Source of the DNA: Allokutzneria sp. NRRL B-24872
Lineage (GTDB): Bacteria; Actinomycetota; Actinomycetes; Mycobacteriales; Pseudonocardiaceae
Direction: 5' to 3'
Assembly: GCF_002155965.1 (NCBI RefSeq)
Contig: NZ_MUMH01000009.1
Coordinates: 1-64,000 of the forward strand
Length of the DNA: 64,000 nt
The position numbers and the translations under genes were made by a program. Shown piece after piece: positions 49,684 through 57,498 of this stretch. A model generated the notes under the pieces. That model ran no database searches. It saw only the letters and a list, made by a program, of their open reading frames with translations, and was not told the DNA's origin. Each line of letters opens with the position of its first letter. Position 1 is the stretch's first letter.

Positions 49684-50478
49684 GTGGCGGACAGCGGTGC
49701 GGCCGCGAAGCGCGCGGCGATGTACGGGGAAGTGGATCTCGGCTCGTTCGAGCTGTTCTCGGGCAACTTCATCAACTACGGCTTCTGGGAGTCGGTCCCC
49801 CTCGATCGCGAGATCACCCTGGAGGAGCGCACGCGGAGCCAGGCGGCGCTCTACCGGAAGGTGGTCAGTGCCCTGGAGGTCAAGAAGAACGACGCGGTGC
49901 TGGAGGTCGGCTGCGGCATCGCGGTCGGCACCGAGCTGACCCTGCGCGAGTTCCGCCCGGCTTCGCTGGTGGGACTGGACTTCTCCGAAGCCCAGCTCGC
50001 CCGCGCCCGCGCGGTCCACGGCGACCTGCTGGACCTGCGCGAGGGCGACGCGCTGAAGATGCCCTTCGCGGACAACAGCTTCGACAAGCTCTACAGCGTC
50101 GAGGCGGCCCAGCACTTCGAGGACCTCGCGGCCTTCGCGGCCGAGGCCCGCCGCGTGCTGCGCCCGGGGGGAAGGCTCAGCCTGGCGACGTTCTTCGCCA
50201 CCACCGAGCAGTCACCGCGCGAGCTGGCGAAGCTGATCGAGACCATCGCCGACGAGATCGACTTCGCGGTGCCGATCAAGCGGTTCTGCGGCGATCTCGC
50301 GGACGCGGGCTTCGTCGACGTCACCGTGGAGAGCATCGGCGACCGCGTCTGGCTCGGCTTCGACACCTGGACCGCGCAGCTCGCGCAGCACCGCGACTCC
50401 TGGGGGCGCAACTGGCTCAAGGCCTACCGCTGCGCCCTCGCCGACTACTTCGTGGTGACCGCGAGCGTCAAGAACTGA
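49684..50478 (+). CDS. SAM-dependent methyltransferase
   Basis: 264 aa class I methyltransferase. Motif I VLEVGCGIAVGTEL, motif II VGLDFSEAQLARARAVHGD, post-II EGDALKMPFADNSFDKLYSVEAAQHFED and motif III AEARRVLRPGGRLSLATFF. The N-terminal FSGNFINYGFWE and the overall length resemble small-molecule O- or C-methyltransferases of natural-product type (EryG-like). GTG 49684 has GGGGAGGAC upstream. The 3' end overlaps the convergent LysR gene by 34 bp. Confidence 0.83.
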   Translation: MADSGAAAKRAAMYGEVDLGSFELFSGNFINYGFWESVPLDREITLEERTRSQAALYRKVVSALEVKKNDAVLEVGCGIAVGTELTLREFRPASLVGLDFSEAQLARARAVHGDLLDLREGDALKMPFADNSFDKLYSVEAAQHFEDLAAFAAEARRVLRPGGRLSLATFFATTEQSPRELAKLIETIADEIDFAVPIKRFCGDLADAGFVDVTVESIGDRVWLGFDTWTAQLAQHRDSWGRNWLKAYRCALADYFVVTASVKN

Positions 50479-51356
50479 TCCAGCAACGGGTTCTCCTCGC
50501 CCGCGCGCCAGCACACCGCGACGACGGTGCGCGCGGTGTCGGGGTCGAGCTTGCGGTGGACCACGCCGCTGAGCCGCATCCGCCGCACGCACTCCGGCGC
50601 GACGGTCACTCCCATTCCCGCCGCGACGAACGCGCACGCGGTCTGCCACTCCACCGCGCGCTGGCCGATCTTGGGCTCAACACCGTTGTCGCGGAACAGG
50701 TTCACGATGCGGTCGTGCACGCCCGCCCCGGCTTCGCGCGGCAGCAGCACCAGTTCCTCCTCGGCCAGCGCGGAGATCGGCACGGCGCGGAGGTCGGCCA
50801 GCGGGTGCCCGGTCGGCAGCACGACCACGAAACCCTCTGACAGCAGCGGTTCGCACGCCAGGCCCGGCTCGGCGACGACCTCGGCGACCTCGGCGATCTC
50901 GCGGATGAAGCCGACGTCGATCGCCCGCTCGCGCAGCGCGGCGATCTGCGGCGTCGTGGTCATCTCGTGGATTTCGGTCTGCACAAGGGGAAATCGTTCG
51001 CGGTAGGCGCGCACGATGCCGGGCAGGATGGTGAGCGCGAGCGACGCGGCGAAGCCGATGCGCAGCCGTCCCGCTTCGCCAGCTCCCGCGCGTCGCGCCG
51101 CGGTCAGGCCGTCCTCGGCGGCGTCGAGCGCGCGCCGTGCGGCGGGCAGCAGCTCCGCTCCGGCCGGGGTCAACTCGACGCGTCCGGGCGCCCGGGTGAA
51201 CAGCGGGAAACCGACGCGTTCCTCCAGCCTGCGGATCTGTTGGCTCAGCGGCGGTTGCGCGATGCCCAGCCGCTGCGCGGCTCGGCCGAAGTGACGCAGC
51301 TCGGCGAGCACCACGAACGCGTGCAGCTGGTGCAGCGCCAGCTCGGGGCGGGTCAT
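50445..51356 (-). CDS. LysR-family regulator
   Basis: 303 aa. HTH LHAFVVLAELRHFGRAAQRLGIAQPPLSQQIRRLEERVGFPLFTR at residues 8-52; effector domain with LRIGFAASLALTILPGIVRAYRERFP and the two Rossmann-like lobes. Divergent from the RidA gene by 72 bp, which is its probable target in the usual LysR layout. Confidence 0.9.
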   Translation of the reverse strand: MTRPELALHQLHAFVVLAELRHFGRAAQRLGIAQPPLSQQIRRLEERVGFPLFTRAPGRVELTPAGAELLPAARRALDAAEDGLTAARRAGAGEAGRLRIGFAASLALTILPGIVRAYRERFPLVQTEIHEMTTTPQIAALRERAIDVGFIREIAEVAEVVAEPGLACEPLLSEGFVVVLPTGHPLADLRAVPISALAEEELVLLPREAGAGVHDRIVNLFRDNGVEPKIGQRAVEWQTACAFVAAGMGVTVAPECVRRMRLSGVVHRKLDPDTARTVVAVCWRAGEENPLLDQFLTLAVTTK

Positions 51357-51428
51357 ACCTCCAGAGATATCACGCGTGGCAAGTGACGGTATTGGACGTA
51401 TAAGTGCTGCTCACCTAGCGTGCTGCGG

Positions 51429-51818
51429 GTGACGAACCGACGAGTGGTCCGCAGTGCCTCGCGCTTCGAGGACGAGATCGGCTACGCCCGCGCGGTGGTC
51501 GTGGACGGTTGGGTGCACGTCTCCGGCACCACCGGCTTCGACTACGCGACGATGACGATCTCCGAGGACGTCGTCGAGCAGGCCGAGCAGTGCCTCGCCA
51601 ACATCGGCGCCGCGCTCGCCGAGGCCGGGTGCTCCTTCTCCGACGTGGTCCGCGTGCGCTACCTGCTGCCCGACCGCGCCGACTTCGAGCCGTGCTGGCC
51701 CGTGCTGCGCGGCCGGTTCGAGGCGGTCCGGCCCGCCGCGACCATGCTCGTCTGCGGGCTCGCCGACCCCCGCATGAAGATCGAGATCGAGGTGGACGCG
51801 CGCGTTCCGGCCGCTTGA
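51429..51818 (+). CDS. RidA-family (YjgF/UK114) enamine/imine deaminase
   Basis: 129 aa. Typical sequence VDGWVHVSGTTGFDYATMTI, EDVVEQAEQCLANIGAALAEAGCSFSDVVRVRYLL, and the C-terminal MLVCGLADPRMKIEIEVDARV; the conserved Arg of RidA proper in the CRSxRVGN region is replaced by an R-M-K series, so it belongs to a non-archetypal Rid group. GTG 51429 is 7 nt after TAGCGT, which favours this start over the GTG at 51420. Divergent from LysR. Confidence 0.85.
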   Translation: MTNRRVVRSASRFEDEIGYARAVVVDGWVHVSGTTGFDYATMTISEDVVEQAEQCLANIGAALAEAGCSFSDVVRVRYLLPDRADFEPCWPVLRGRFEAVRPAATMLVCGLADPRMKIEIEVDARVPAA

Positions 51819-51834
51819 CGGCTACCGTCGAGGC

Positions 51835-52185
51835 ATGAGCTGGCGTGAGATGCCGTCGCCGGCCACGCCGCAGGTGTGGTTGGCCGCGGAGGACCGGGGC
51901 GTGGTGCGCGCCGACCTGGTGATGGCCGTGCGCGTGGACAAGGAGCACCCGCCCGCCGGGACCACGGTCCTGGCCGCGCACCGCTTCGTGGTGCTGGCGC
52001 GGCTGCTCGGCGACCCCGGCGAGGAGTACGTGATCGGCCGCGCGGAGAGCCCCGACGCCGCCGAGCAGCTGATGACCGCGCTCCTGGCGGAGATCTCCTC
52101 CGCGCTCGGCGGCCCCAAGGACGGCCTGATCGAGGTCGGCCCCACCGGCCCCAAGCTCGTCCGCCTGGCCAAACCCCGCCCCTGA
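51835..52185 (+). CDS. Hypothetical protein
   Basis: 116 aa alpha/beta protein, no signal peptide. Contains ADLVMAVRVDKEHPPAGTTVLAAHRFVVLARLL and a helix SPDAAEQLMTALLAEISSALGG. Not recognised. ATG is 6 nt after TACCGT (leaderless). It follows RidA by 16 bp; because it has its own -10 box it may be transcribed separately. Confidence 0.6.
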   Translation: MSWREMPSPATPQVWLAAEDRGVVRADLVMAVRVDKEHPPAGTTVLAAHRFVVLARLLGDPGEEYVIGRAESPDAAEQLMTALLAEISSALGGPKDGLIEVGPTGPKLVRLAKPRP

Positions 52186-52192
52186 CCCGAGG

Positions 52193-53056
52193 TCAGGAGA
52201 AGCGGATCAACGCCGCTCCGGCGAGGACGAAGAAGACCAGGATCACCAGGGTGCTGCTCTGGCCACCGGTCGAACTCGTCACCAGCTGGTCGACCGCGCC
52301 GGTCAGGACCACCCCGCAGTTCGCGGTGATCGTGTGGCGGCCCGCCTCGACGCGGGTGAACTCCACCGGTGCGGTGAACCCGCCATCAGCGTCGGCGATG
52401 GCCGTGCCGACGCGGATTCCCTTCGAGGTCAACGTGACCGGCGAGCGGGGGGTGCAGCCCTTGCCGGTCGCGGAGAGCGGGTCGCCGGGATTGACGCTCG
52501 GGCGGTCCAGGACCAGGTCGCCGTCGGAAGGCGGCTCCGGCGCGGTCGTGCCCGGCGTCTCCACCGGCGTCGTCGTGTCCACTGTGGACGGAGGGGTGGT
52601 TGGCGAGGTGGTGGTGACGGGCGTGCTCGGCCTGGTGGTCGGGGTCAGCGGCGGCCGGGTGGTCACCGGAGGGGCCGTGGTCGGCGGGACCGTGGTCGGC
52701 GGCGGGGTGCCGACGACGGTGAAGGTGGCGCGGGCGGTCAACTTCTGGCTGGGGCAGTTGCCGACGACGAGGTGGCCGCCGGGTGTGGCGTCGGCGGGAA
52801 CGGTCGCGCCGACCTGGCCGCTGGACGGCGGTGCGGACGGGGAGGAGGCCAGCGCCGCCCCCGCCCAGGTGAACGTGATCACCCGGCAGGTGGAGAACCC
52901 GGCCCAGCCGATGGTGAAGCCGCTGCCGGCCTTGCCGGAGTTCGGCTTCAGGGTCACCGTCGGAGCCTGCTGCGCGGTCGCCGGCGGCGCGGTGAAGACG
53001 AGTGGCGTGAAGACGAGTGTCGCGAGTGCGGCCGTCAGACCGGCGATCAGTCGCAT
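52193..53056 (-). CDS. Surface protein with Thr/Pro stalk and C-terminal anchor
   Basis: 287 aa. Signal peptide (LIAGLTAALATLVFTPLV, cleavage near PATAQQ), an Ig-like domain of about 85 aa (VTLKPNSGKAGSGFTIGWAGFSTC...NCPSQKLTARATFTVV), a Pro/Thr stalk of about 70 aa (TTVPPTTAPPVTTRPP), a second Ig-like domain (LDRPSVNPGDPLSATGKGCTP...ITANCG), and a final hydrophobic helix VILVFFVLAGAALIRFS. An exposed, membrane-anchored two-domain adhesin-like or sensor protein. ATG 53056 has AGAGG at 6 nt. Divergent from the membrane protein-kinase operon. Confidence 0.75.
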   Translation of the reverse strand: MRLIAGLTAALATLVFTPLVFTAPPATAQQAPTVTLKPNSGKAGSGFTIGWAGFSTCRVITFTWAGAALASSPSAPPSSGQVGATVPADATPGGHLVVGNCPSQKLTARATFTVVGTPPPTTVPPTTAPPVTTRPPLTPTTRPSTPVTTTSPTTPPSTVDTTTPVETPGTTAPEPPSDGDLVLDRPSVNPGDPLSATGKGCTPRSPVTLTSKGIRVGTAIADADGGFTAPVEFTRVEAGRHTITANCGVVLTGAVDQLVTSSTGGQSSTLVILVFFVLAGAALIRFS

Positions 53057-53137
53057 GTGCACCTCTGTCGCGTTGGTCCGGGAACGTGATGGGGGCGCTG
53101 TAGCATCCCCGAGCCAGTCATCACCCTCGACAACGGG

Positions 53138-53950
53138 ATGCCCATGAGACGCCTGATCGCCTCCGGGGTTGCGCTCGTCGTGGCCGCTCTCGCCGTCCTT
53201 CTCGGTGGATCGCCCGCGCTCGCGGCCGAACCGCTGGGCATCGCGGTCGCCTTTGACGGCAAGGACATCGCCGGGAACGCCGTGACGATCGACCCCGCCA
53301 AGCCGGTCGAGCTGACCGTGACGGCGGTCAACAGGGGCGATTCCCCGCTGCGGGTGCGCAGCGTGCGGGTCAAGGGCGTCGCGCTGGCGTTGACCTTCTT
53401 CGCTTACGACACCACTTTCCCCTTTGACGTGCCGGCTGGCGAAAGCGTTACCAGGACGTTAGTTCTGGACTTCGCCGACCTCGCGGGGCAAGCGATTGGA
53501 TTGCTGCCCACCACGGTCGAAGTGGTCGGTGCGCAGCGGGAGTCGCTCGGCGGGGTGAGCACGGTCAGCGACGTGAAGGGCTCGCTGTGGTCGGTCTACG
53601 GCGCGTTCGGCGTTGCGCTGCTCGTGTTGACCGCGCTGGCCTGGGCTTCGGCGCTGCTCGCCCTTGCCAGGCACAAGCTCTCGGCCAACCGGTGGCGGCG
53701 CGCGCTGCGCTTCCTGCCCGCCGGGGTCGGCACGGGACTCGTCGCGGTCGTGACGCTCTCGGTGCTCAGACTCGTTCCACCTGAGCCGTCCGTGGAGATC
53801 CCGGTCGTGCTGGGCGCGGCGGTGATCGGGCTGCTGCTCGGCTACCTGACGCCGCACCCGGCCCCGGTGCCCGCCCCCGCGCCGCCGGAGGACCCGGGCG
53901 TCGGTGTGACCACGAAGAAGCTGGACACCACGACCGAGGACCTCCGATGA
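53138..53950 (+). CDS. Membrane protein with extracellular Ig-like domain
   Basis: 270 aa. Signal peptide (VALVVAALAVLLGGSPALAAE), Ig/DUF11-like domain of about 120 aa (VAFDGKDIAGNAVTIDPAKPVELTVTAVNRGDSPLRVRSVRVKG), then three helices (SVYGAFGVALLVLTALAWASALLALA, VGTGLVAVVTLSVLRLV, VLGAAVIGLLLGYLTPH) and a Pro-rich acidic cytoplasmic tail. Overlaps the kinase gene by 4 nt; its tail (KKLDTTTEDLR) has Thr residues that the kinase might modify. ATG 53138 or ATG 53144 (GGGA at 5 nt). Confidence 0.72.
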   Translation: MPMRRLIASGVALVVAALAVLLGGSPALAAEPLGIAVAFDGKDIAGNAVTIDPAKPVELTVTAVNRGDSPLRVRSVRVKGVALALTFFAYDTTFPFDVPAGESVTRTLVLDFADLAGQAIGLLPTTVEVVGAQRESLGGVSTVSDVKGSLWSVYGAFGVALLVLTALAWASALLALARHKLSANRWRRALRFLPAGVGTGLVAVVTLSVLRLVPPEPSVEIPVVLGAAVIGLLLGYLTPHPAPVPAPAPPEDPGVGVTTKKLDTTTEDLR

Positions 53951-55626
53951 CCGCCCCGCTCAGCATGATCAGGGCGCTGCCGCAGTACTCCGTCGGCGAG
54001 CGGATCGGCTCCGGTGGCATGGGCGAGGTCTTCGCCGGGGTGCACCGCTCGCTCGGCCGCCAGGTCGCGATCAAGCAGCTGCCACCGGAGATCGGCGACC
54101 GGGACGGGGCGAGCGCGCGCTTCGACCGCGAGGCGCGGGTGCTCGCCAGCCTCGACCACCCGCACATCGTGCCGGTCTACGACTACGTGCGGAACCTGCT
54201 GGTGATGGAGAAGCTCGACGGCGGCACGGTCTTCGACCGCATGCGGCCCGGCGGCGTCACCGGCGAGCAGGCGTGCGCGATCACGCTGGCCATGCTCTCC
54301 GGGCTGCACGCCGCGCACCTGGCCGGTGTGCTGCACCTGGACGTCAAGCCGAAGAACCTGCTCTTCAACGCCAGCGGAGCCGTCAAGGTCGCCGACTTCG
54401 GCATCGCGCAGGTGATCAGCGAGGGGGCCACGCTCGTCACCCACGGCGGTGAGGTGCTCGGCACCCCCGCCTACATCGCGCCGGAGCAGGCGATGGGCAA
54501 CGCGCTCACCCCCGCCGCCGACGTCTACTCGGCGGGCACGGTGCTCTACGAGCTGCTGACCGGCCAGTTGCCCTTCGATCGCGACTGCGGCGCGCTCACC
54601 ATGATGCGGCGGCACATATTCGGTGACCCGCGACAGATCCAGGGCGTGCCGGAGCCACTGGCGTCGGTGGTGATGCGCAGCCTGGCGCGGGAGCTGCCCG
54701 AGCGCTACCGGGAAGCGGAGTCCTTCGCCGCCGACCTCGCATCGGCCGCGACCACCGTGTACGGCAAGGGCTGGCTGGAGCGCTCCGGAATCCCGGTCCT
54801 GCACCTCACCCCGCGAGTTCTCGCGGGTCTCTCCGGCACGGGCCGCTCCTCCAGTGCGACGATCGCCCTGCCCGCGACGTCCACACCGCCCGCGTCATCC
54901 GCCGACGCGACACTCGTCGACCCCGGCCGACGCCAACCACGAGCGCTCGTGCCTGCTTTGCTCGCGGCAGTGGCACTCGTGGCCGTGGTGGTGCTCGCGC
55001 TGACCACGCCCGCCCGGCTCGCGCACCTCGAATCCGCCGAGCTGTCGATCAACGGCGCGCCGGTGGCGGAAGCGGTCACCGTCGACCTGAGCAAGCCGAT
55101 CGCGGTGACCGGAGTCGGACCGATCACCGGCCCGGTCCAGATCGCCCTCTCGGGAGCGACGGTGCCCTTGGCCACGGCGGCGAGCGCTGCGGTCACACCG
55201 AACAGGAACGGCGCGTTCGCCACCGAAGTCCACATGCCCGCGCTCGCACGGTGGATCGTCGGCGGCGCGGTCACCGCCGAAGTCCGTTGGGCACGCCCGG
55301 GCCAGCCGGACGCGGTGCGCCAGTTCACCTTGCTCACCCAGCAGTACCCACTCGCCTCCGCGATGGGCGCCGGAAGCCTGCTGCTCGGCCTGTTCGCGTT
55401 GGCCTACCTGGAATCCACGATGCGCACGGTCCGACGCGGCTACCGCCGACCGTCGGCACGCTACACAGCGATCCCGCTGGGCGCATTGTTCGGCCTGGCC
55501 GTGTGGACGTTCATCTCCGTTATGTCCCAGCACGAACCAGCGCTCCCGTACGGCCTGGCATGCGCACTCGCGGGAGCGCTCGCCGCCCCCTGCCTGGTCC
55601 TCGCCACCGAACGCTCCGCCCGCTGA
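53947..55626 (+). CDS. Transmembrane Ser/Thr protein kinase with membrane sensor half
   Basis: 559 aa. Kinase domain residues 12-265: GERIGSGGMGEVFAG (P-loop), VAIKQL (Lys), catalytic loop HLDVKPKNLLF (HRD changed to HLD), DFGIAQV, GTPAYIAPEQ (APE). Juxtamembrane Ser/Thr-rich linker, helix LVPALLAAVALVAVVVLAL (about 338-356), extracellular domain of about 110 aa with repeated VxVDLSKPIAVTGVGPITG, then three more helices and a short tail. Hank's-type kinases of this layout sense envelope state. HLD is seen in other active kinases, so activity is expected. Coupled to the Ig-like membrane protein (ATGA). Confidence 0.87.
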   Translation: MTAPLSMIRALPQYSVGERIGSGGMGEVFAGVHRSLGRQVAIKQLPPEIGDRDGASARFDREARVLASLDHPHIVPVYDYVRNLLVMEKLDGGTVFDRMRPGGVTGEQACAITLAMLSGLHAAHLAGVLHLDVKPKNLLFNASGAVKVADFGIAQVISEGATLVTHGGEVLGTPAYIAPEQAMGNALTPAADVYSAGTVLYELLTGQLPFDRDCGALTMMRRHIFGDPRQIQGVPEPLASVVMRSLARELPERYREAESFAADLASAATTVYGKGWLERSGIPVLHLTPRVLAGLSGTGRSSSATIALPATSTPPASSADATLVDPGRRQPRALVPALLAAVALVAVVVLALTTPARLAHLESAELSINGAPVAEAVTVDLSKPIAVTGVGPITGPVQIALSGATVPLATAASAAVTPNRNGAFATEVHMPALARWIVGGAVTAEVRWARPGQPDAVRQFTLLTQQYPLASAMGAGSLLLGLFALAYLESTMRTVRRGYRRPSARYTAIPLGALFGLAVWTFISVMSQHEPALPYGLACALAGALAAPCLVLATERSAR

Positions 55627-55642
55627 CCCCCTCGCCTGAGTG

Positions 55643-55954
55643 TCAGGACGAGATGATGTGCACACCCAGATCGGTGATGCCGCCGCCAGCTGGCAAGTGG
55701 AGCTCCGACGTCTCGTTGCGGTCGACGGCGTTGCCGTACTCCGTGTTGCACTGGATGCGGCAGTAGGTGACCTTGACCTGGTAGCGCTTGTAGGTAGAGC
55801 ACGTCGCCTTGGCGAAGGTGGAGCCGTTGTGCTCCCCCTTGCACCCTGGCGGGGGCGCCTGGATCGACATGTCGCCGGCGACGGCCGTGCCCGGTGCGCT
55901 CAGGACTCCGACCGCGATCGCGGTGACGGCCAGCAGACGCGTGAATCCACGCAT
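55643..55954 (-). CDS. Small secreted cysteine-containing protein
   Basis: 103 aa with a signal peptide (MRGFTRLLAVTAIAVGVLS, cleavage near AVAGDM). The mature part of about 75 aa has four Cys (PGCKG, ATCST, TYCRIQC), a basic middle (KRYQVKVTYC) and an acidic end. Not recognised; size and cysteines recall small exported antimicrobial or inhibitor proteins, but that is only a resemblance. ATG 55954 has GGGAGGA 6-7 nt upstream. Confidence 0.65.
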   Translation of the reverse strand: MRGFTRLLAVTAIAVGVLSAPGTAVAGDMSIQAPPPGCKGEHNGSTFAKATCSTYKRYQVKVTYCRIQCNTEYGNAVDRNETSELHLPAGGGITDLGVHIISS

Positions 55955-56076
55955 GGTTCTTCCTCCCGATGAATACCGAACCCGGCTGAATGCCGAATCC
56001 GGCCGATCCTGGCAGAGAGGGCAGCTGTTGCGCTGTGCGTGAAATCGCTCGGAGCCCGTCCTCGGGCGTGGTTGCG

Positions 56077-56126
56077 CCCTGAATGACTCATTCGGGACCC
56101 CCAAGTACCTGAATGAGTCATTCAGG
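56077..56126. repeat. Tandem dyads TGAATGAnTCATTC after the propeller gene
   Basis: CCCTGAATGACTCATTCGGG (56077-56096) and CCTGAATGAGTCATTCAGG (56108-56126). Each is nearly self-complementary around TGA-S-TCA, and together they form a larger inverted repeat. They lie 19 bp past the stop of the 56145 gene and probably act as its terminator; the strict dyads also resemble operators. Confidence 0.6.
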
Positions 56127-56144
56127 GCTTCAGCGCGGGCGGGT

Positions 56145-57395
56145 TCAGGGCTTGCTGGCGGTGATGTAGTAGGTGCCGCCCCACTCGCTGTCGTCGTTGG
56201 TGTAGCCGACACCCATCGCGCGGTCGGAGCCCGGCAGGTGCGCGACGCCGAGGACCTGGCCGTCCTTGCCCGCGATCGCGGCGGGCTGCTCGTGGCTGGT
56301 CCACGCCTTGCCGTCGAAGCTGGCGTACTGGCTGATGTTGCTGCCCACGCTCGGCCAACCGCCCGCGACCATGTTGCTGCCGTCCGAGCTCACCGACAGG
56401 TCGTTGATCTCGGCGAGGCCGCGCTCGGTCCACTCCGTCCACGTCTTGCCGTCGTAGCGGTAGCCGGTGGTCAGCGTGCCGTCGGTGTAGAGCGAGCGGC
56501 CGGAGACGTAGACGGTGCCGCCCATCGCGACGACCTGGTCGGCGTTCCAGCCGTTGGGGAACGCCTCGGTGACGGGCAGTTCGCTGAGCGCCCACGCCTT
56601 GCCGTCCCAGTGCGCCGCGTAGGGCGTGTCCTTCTCCGGCGTGAGGAACGCGCCGGAGATCCAGACGTCGTCGGCGCTCTTGCCCGTCACGCTGAACACG
56701 GCGCTGGGCTTGGCGGTCAGCTGCGCGGGCAGCTCCAGCCGCTGCACCTTGCCGCCGGCGTAGCGGTCCAGGAACGGCGTCTGCTCCGACGGCACACCGG
56801 TCTCGGGATCGCTCTTGTGCTCGTAGCCCGCCGCGAGCGCGTGGTCGCCGACCCGCTCCAGATCGGTGACGAGCGCGCTCTTGTCAGCGCCGGGCTGCGG
56901 CGCCGCGACCGAGGTCCACTTCTGCCCGTCCCAGTGCGCGAGCACGTACGGCTCGCTGGCCGCGGCGGCCTTGCCCGCCTGGAACCGGCGCTGCTCGTCG
57001 CGGTACGGCAGCGGGGAGTGCGGCCGAGGCGAGCGCGTGGCCCTGCGCGCCTCTGGTGCCGCGACGGGTACTCCGGTCGCCCACGCGTCGGTCGCGCTGA
57101 CGGCGGCGACCTGGTTCAGCGACACGTCCTTGCCCGCGAGGTCACCGGCGGCGGAATCGGTCCACTTCGTGCCGTCCCACCGCCTGATGTGCGCGGTCGT
57201 CTTGCCGCTGTTGTGGTCGGTGTGGTCGCCGACCGCCCAGCCGCTGTTCGCGGCGTCGAAGTCGATTCCGGTGAGGAACTTCCCGGACTCCTTGGACTGG
57301 TTGTCCAGTGCGACCCACGGGTCTCCGGGTGTCGCGAAGACCGCTGCGGCGAGTGCGACGACGGACAGCAGTTTCGAGATGCGCGGCAGGGGCAC
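56145..57395 (-). CDS. Secreted beta-propeller-like repeat protein
   Basis: 416 aa. Signal-like start (MPLPRISKLLSVVALAAAVFA). At least five repeats end in a WDG.xW motif: IRRWDGTKWTD, LAHWDGQKWTSV, AAHWDGKAWALS, YRYDGKTWTEW, ASFDGKAWTSHE, each preceded by a DVWxxG or GWAVGD strand (DDVWISGAF, NSGWAVGD). This is typical of bacterial exo-sialidase/BNR-like or WD-type propellers without catalytic residues. Exposed binding or structural role. Followed by the TGAATGA dyads. Confidence 0.72.
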   Translation of the reverse strand: MPLPRISKLLSVVALAAAVFATPGDPWVALDNQSKESGKFLTGIDFDAANSGWAVGDHTDHNSGKTTAHIRRWDGTKWTDSAAGDLAGKDVSLNQVAAVSATDAWATGVPVAAPEARRATRSPRPHSPLPYRDEQRRFQAGKAAAASEPYVLAHWDGQKWTSVAAPQPGADKSALVTDLERVGDHALAAGYEHKSDPETGVPSEQTPFLDRYAGGKVQRLELPAQLTAKPSAVFSVTGKSADDVWISGAFLTPEKDTPYAAHWDGKAWALSELPVTEAFPNGWNADQVVAMGGTVYVSGRSLYTDGTLTTGYRYDGKTWTEWTERGLAEINDLSVSSDGSNMVAGGWPSVGSNISQYASFDGKAWTSHEQPAAIAGKDGQVLGVAHLPGSDRAMGVGYTNDDSEWGGTYYITASKP

Positions 57396-57498
57396 GGCGC
57401 GGTCCTTTCACTCCGGGAACCGAGATCCGCGACGCTAAACGCCCGCCATACTCGCTTTATACAATCTGATCGGAGCCGGACGGCATTAGGCTTGCGCC

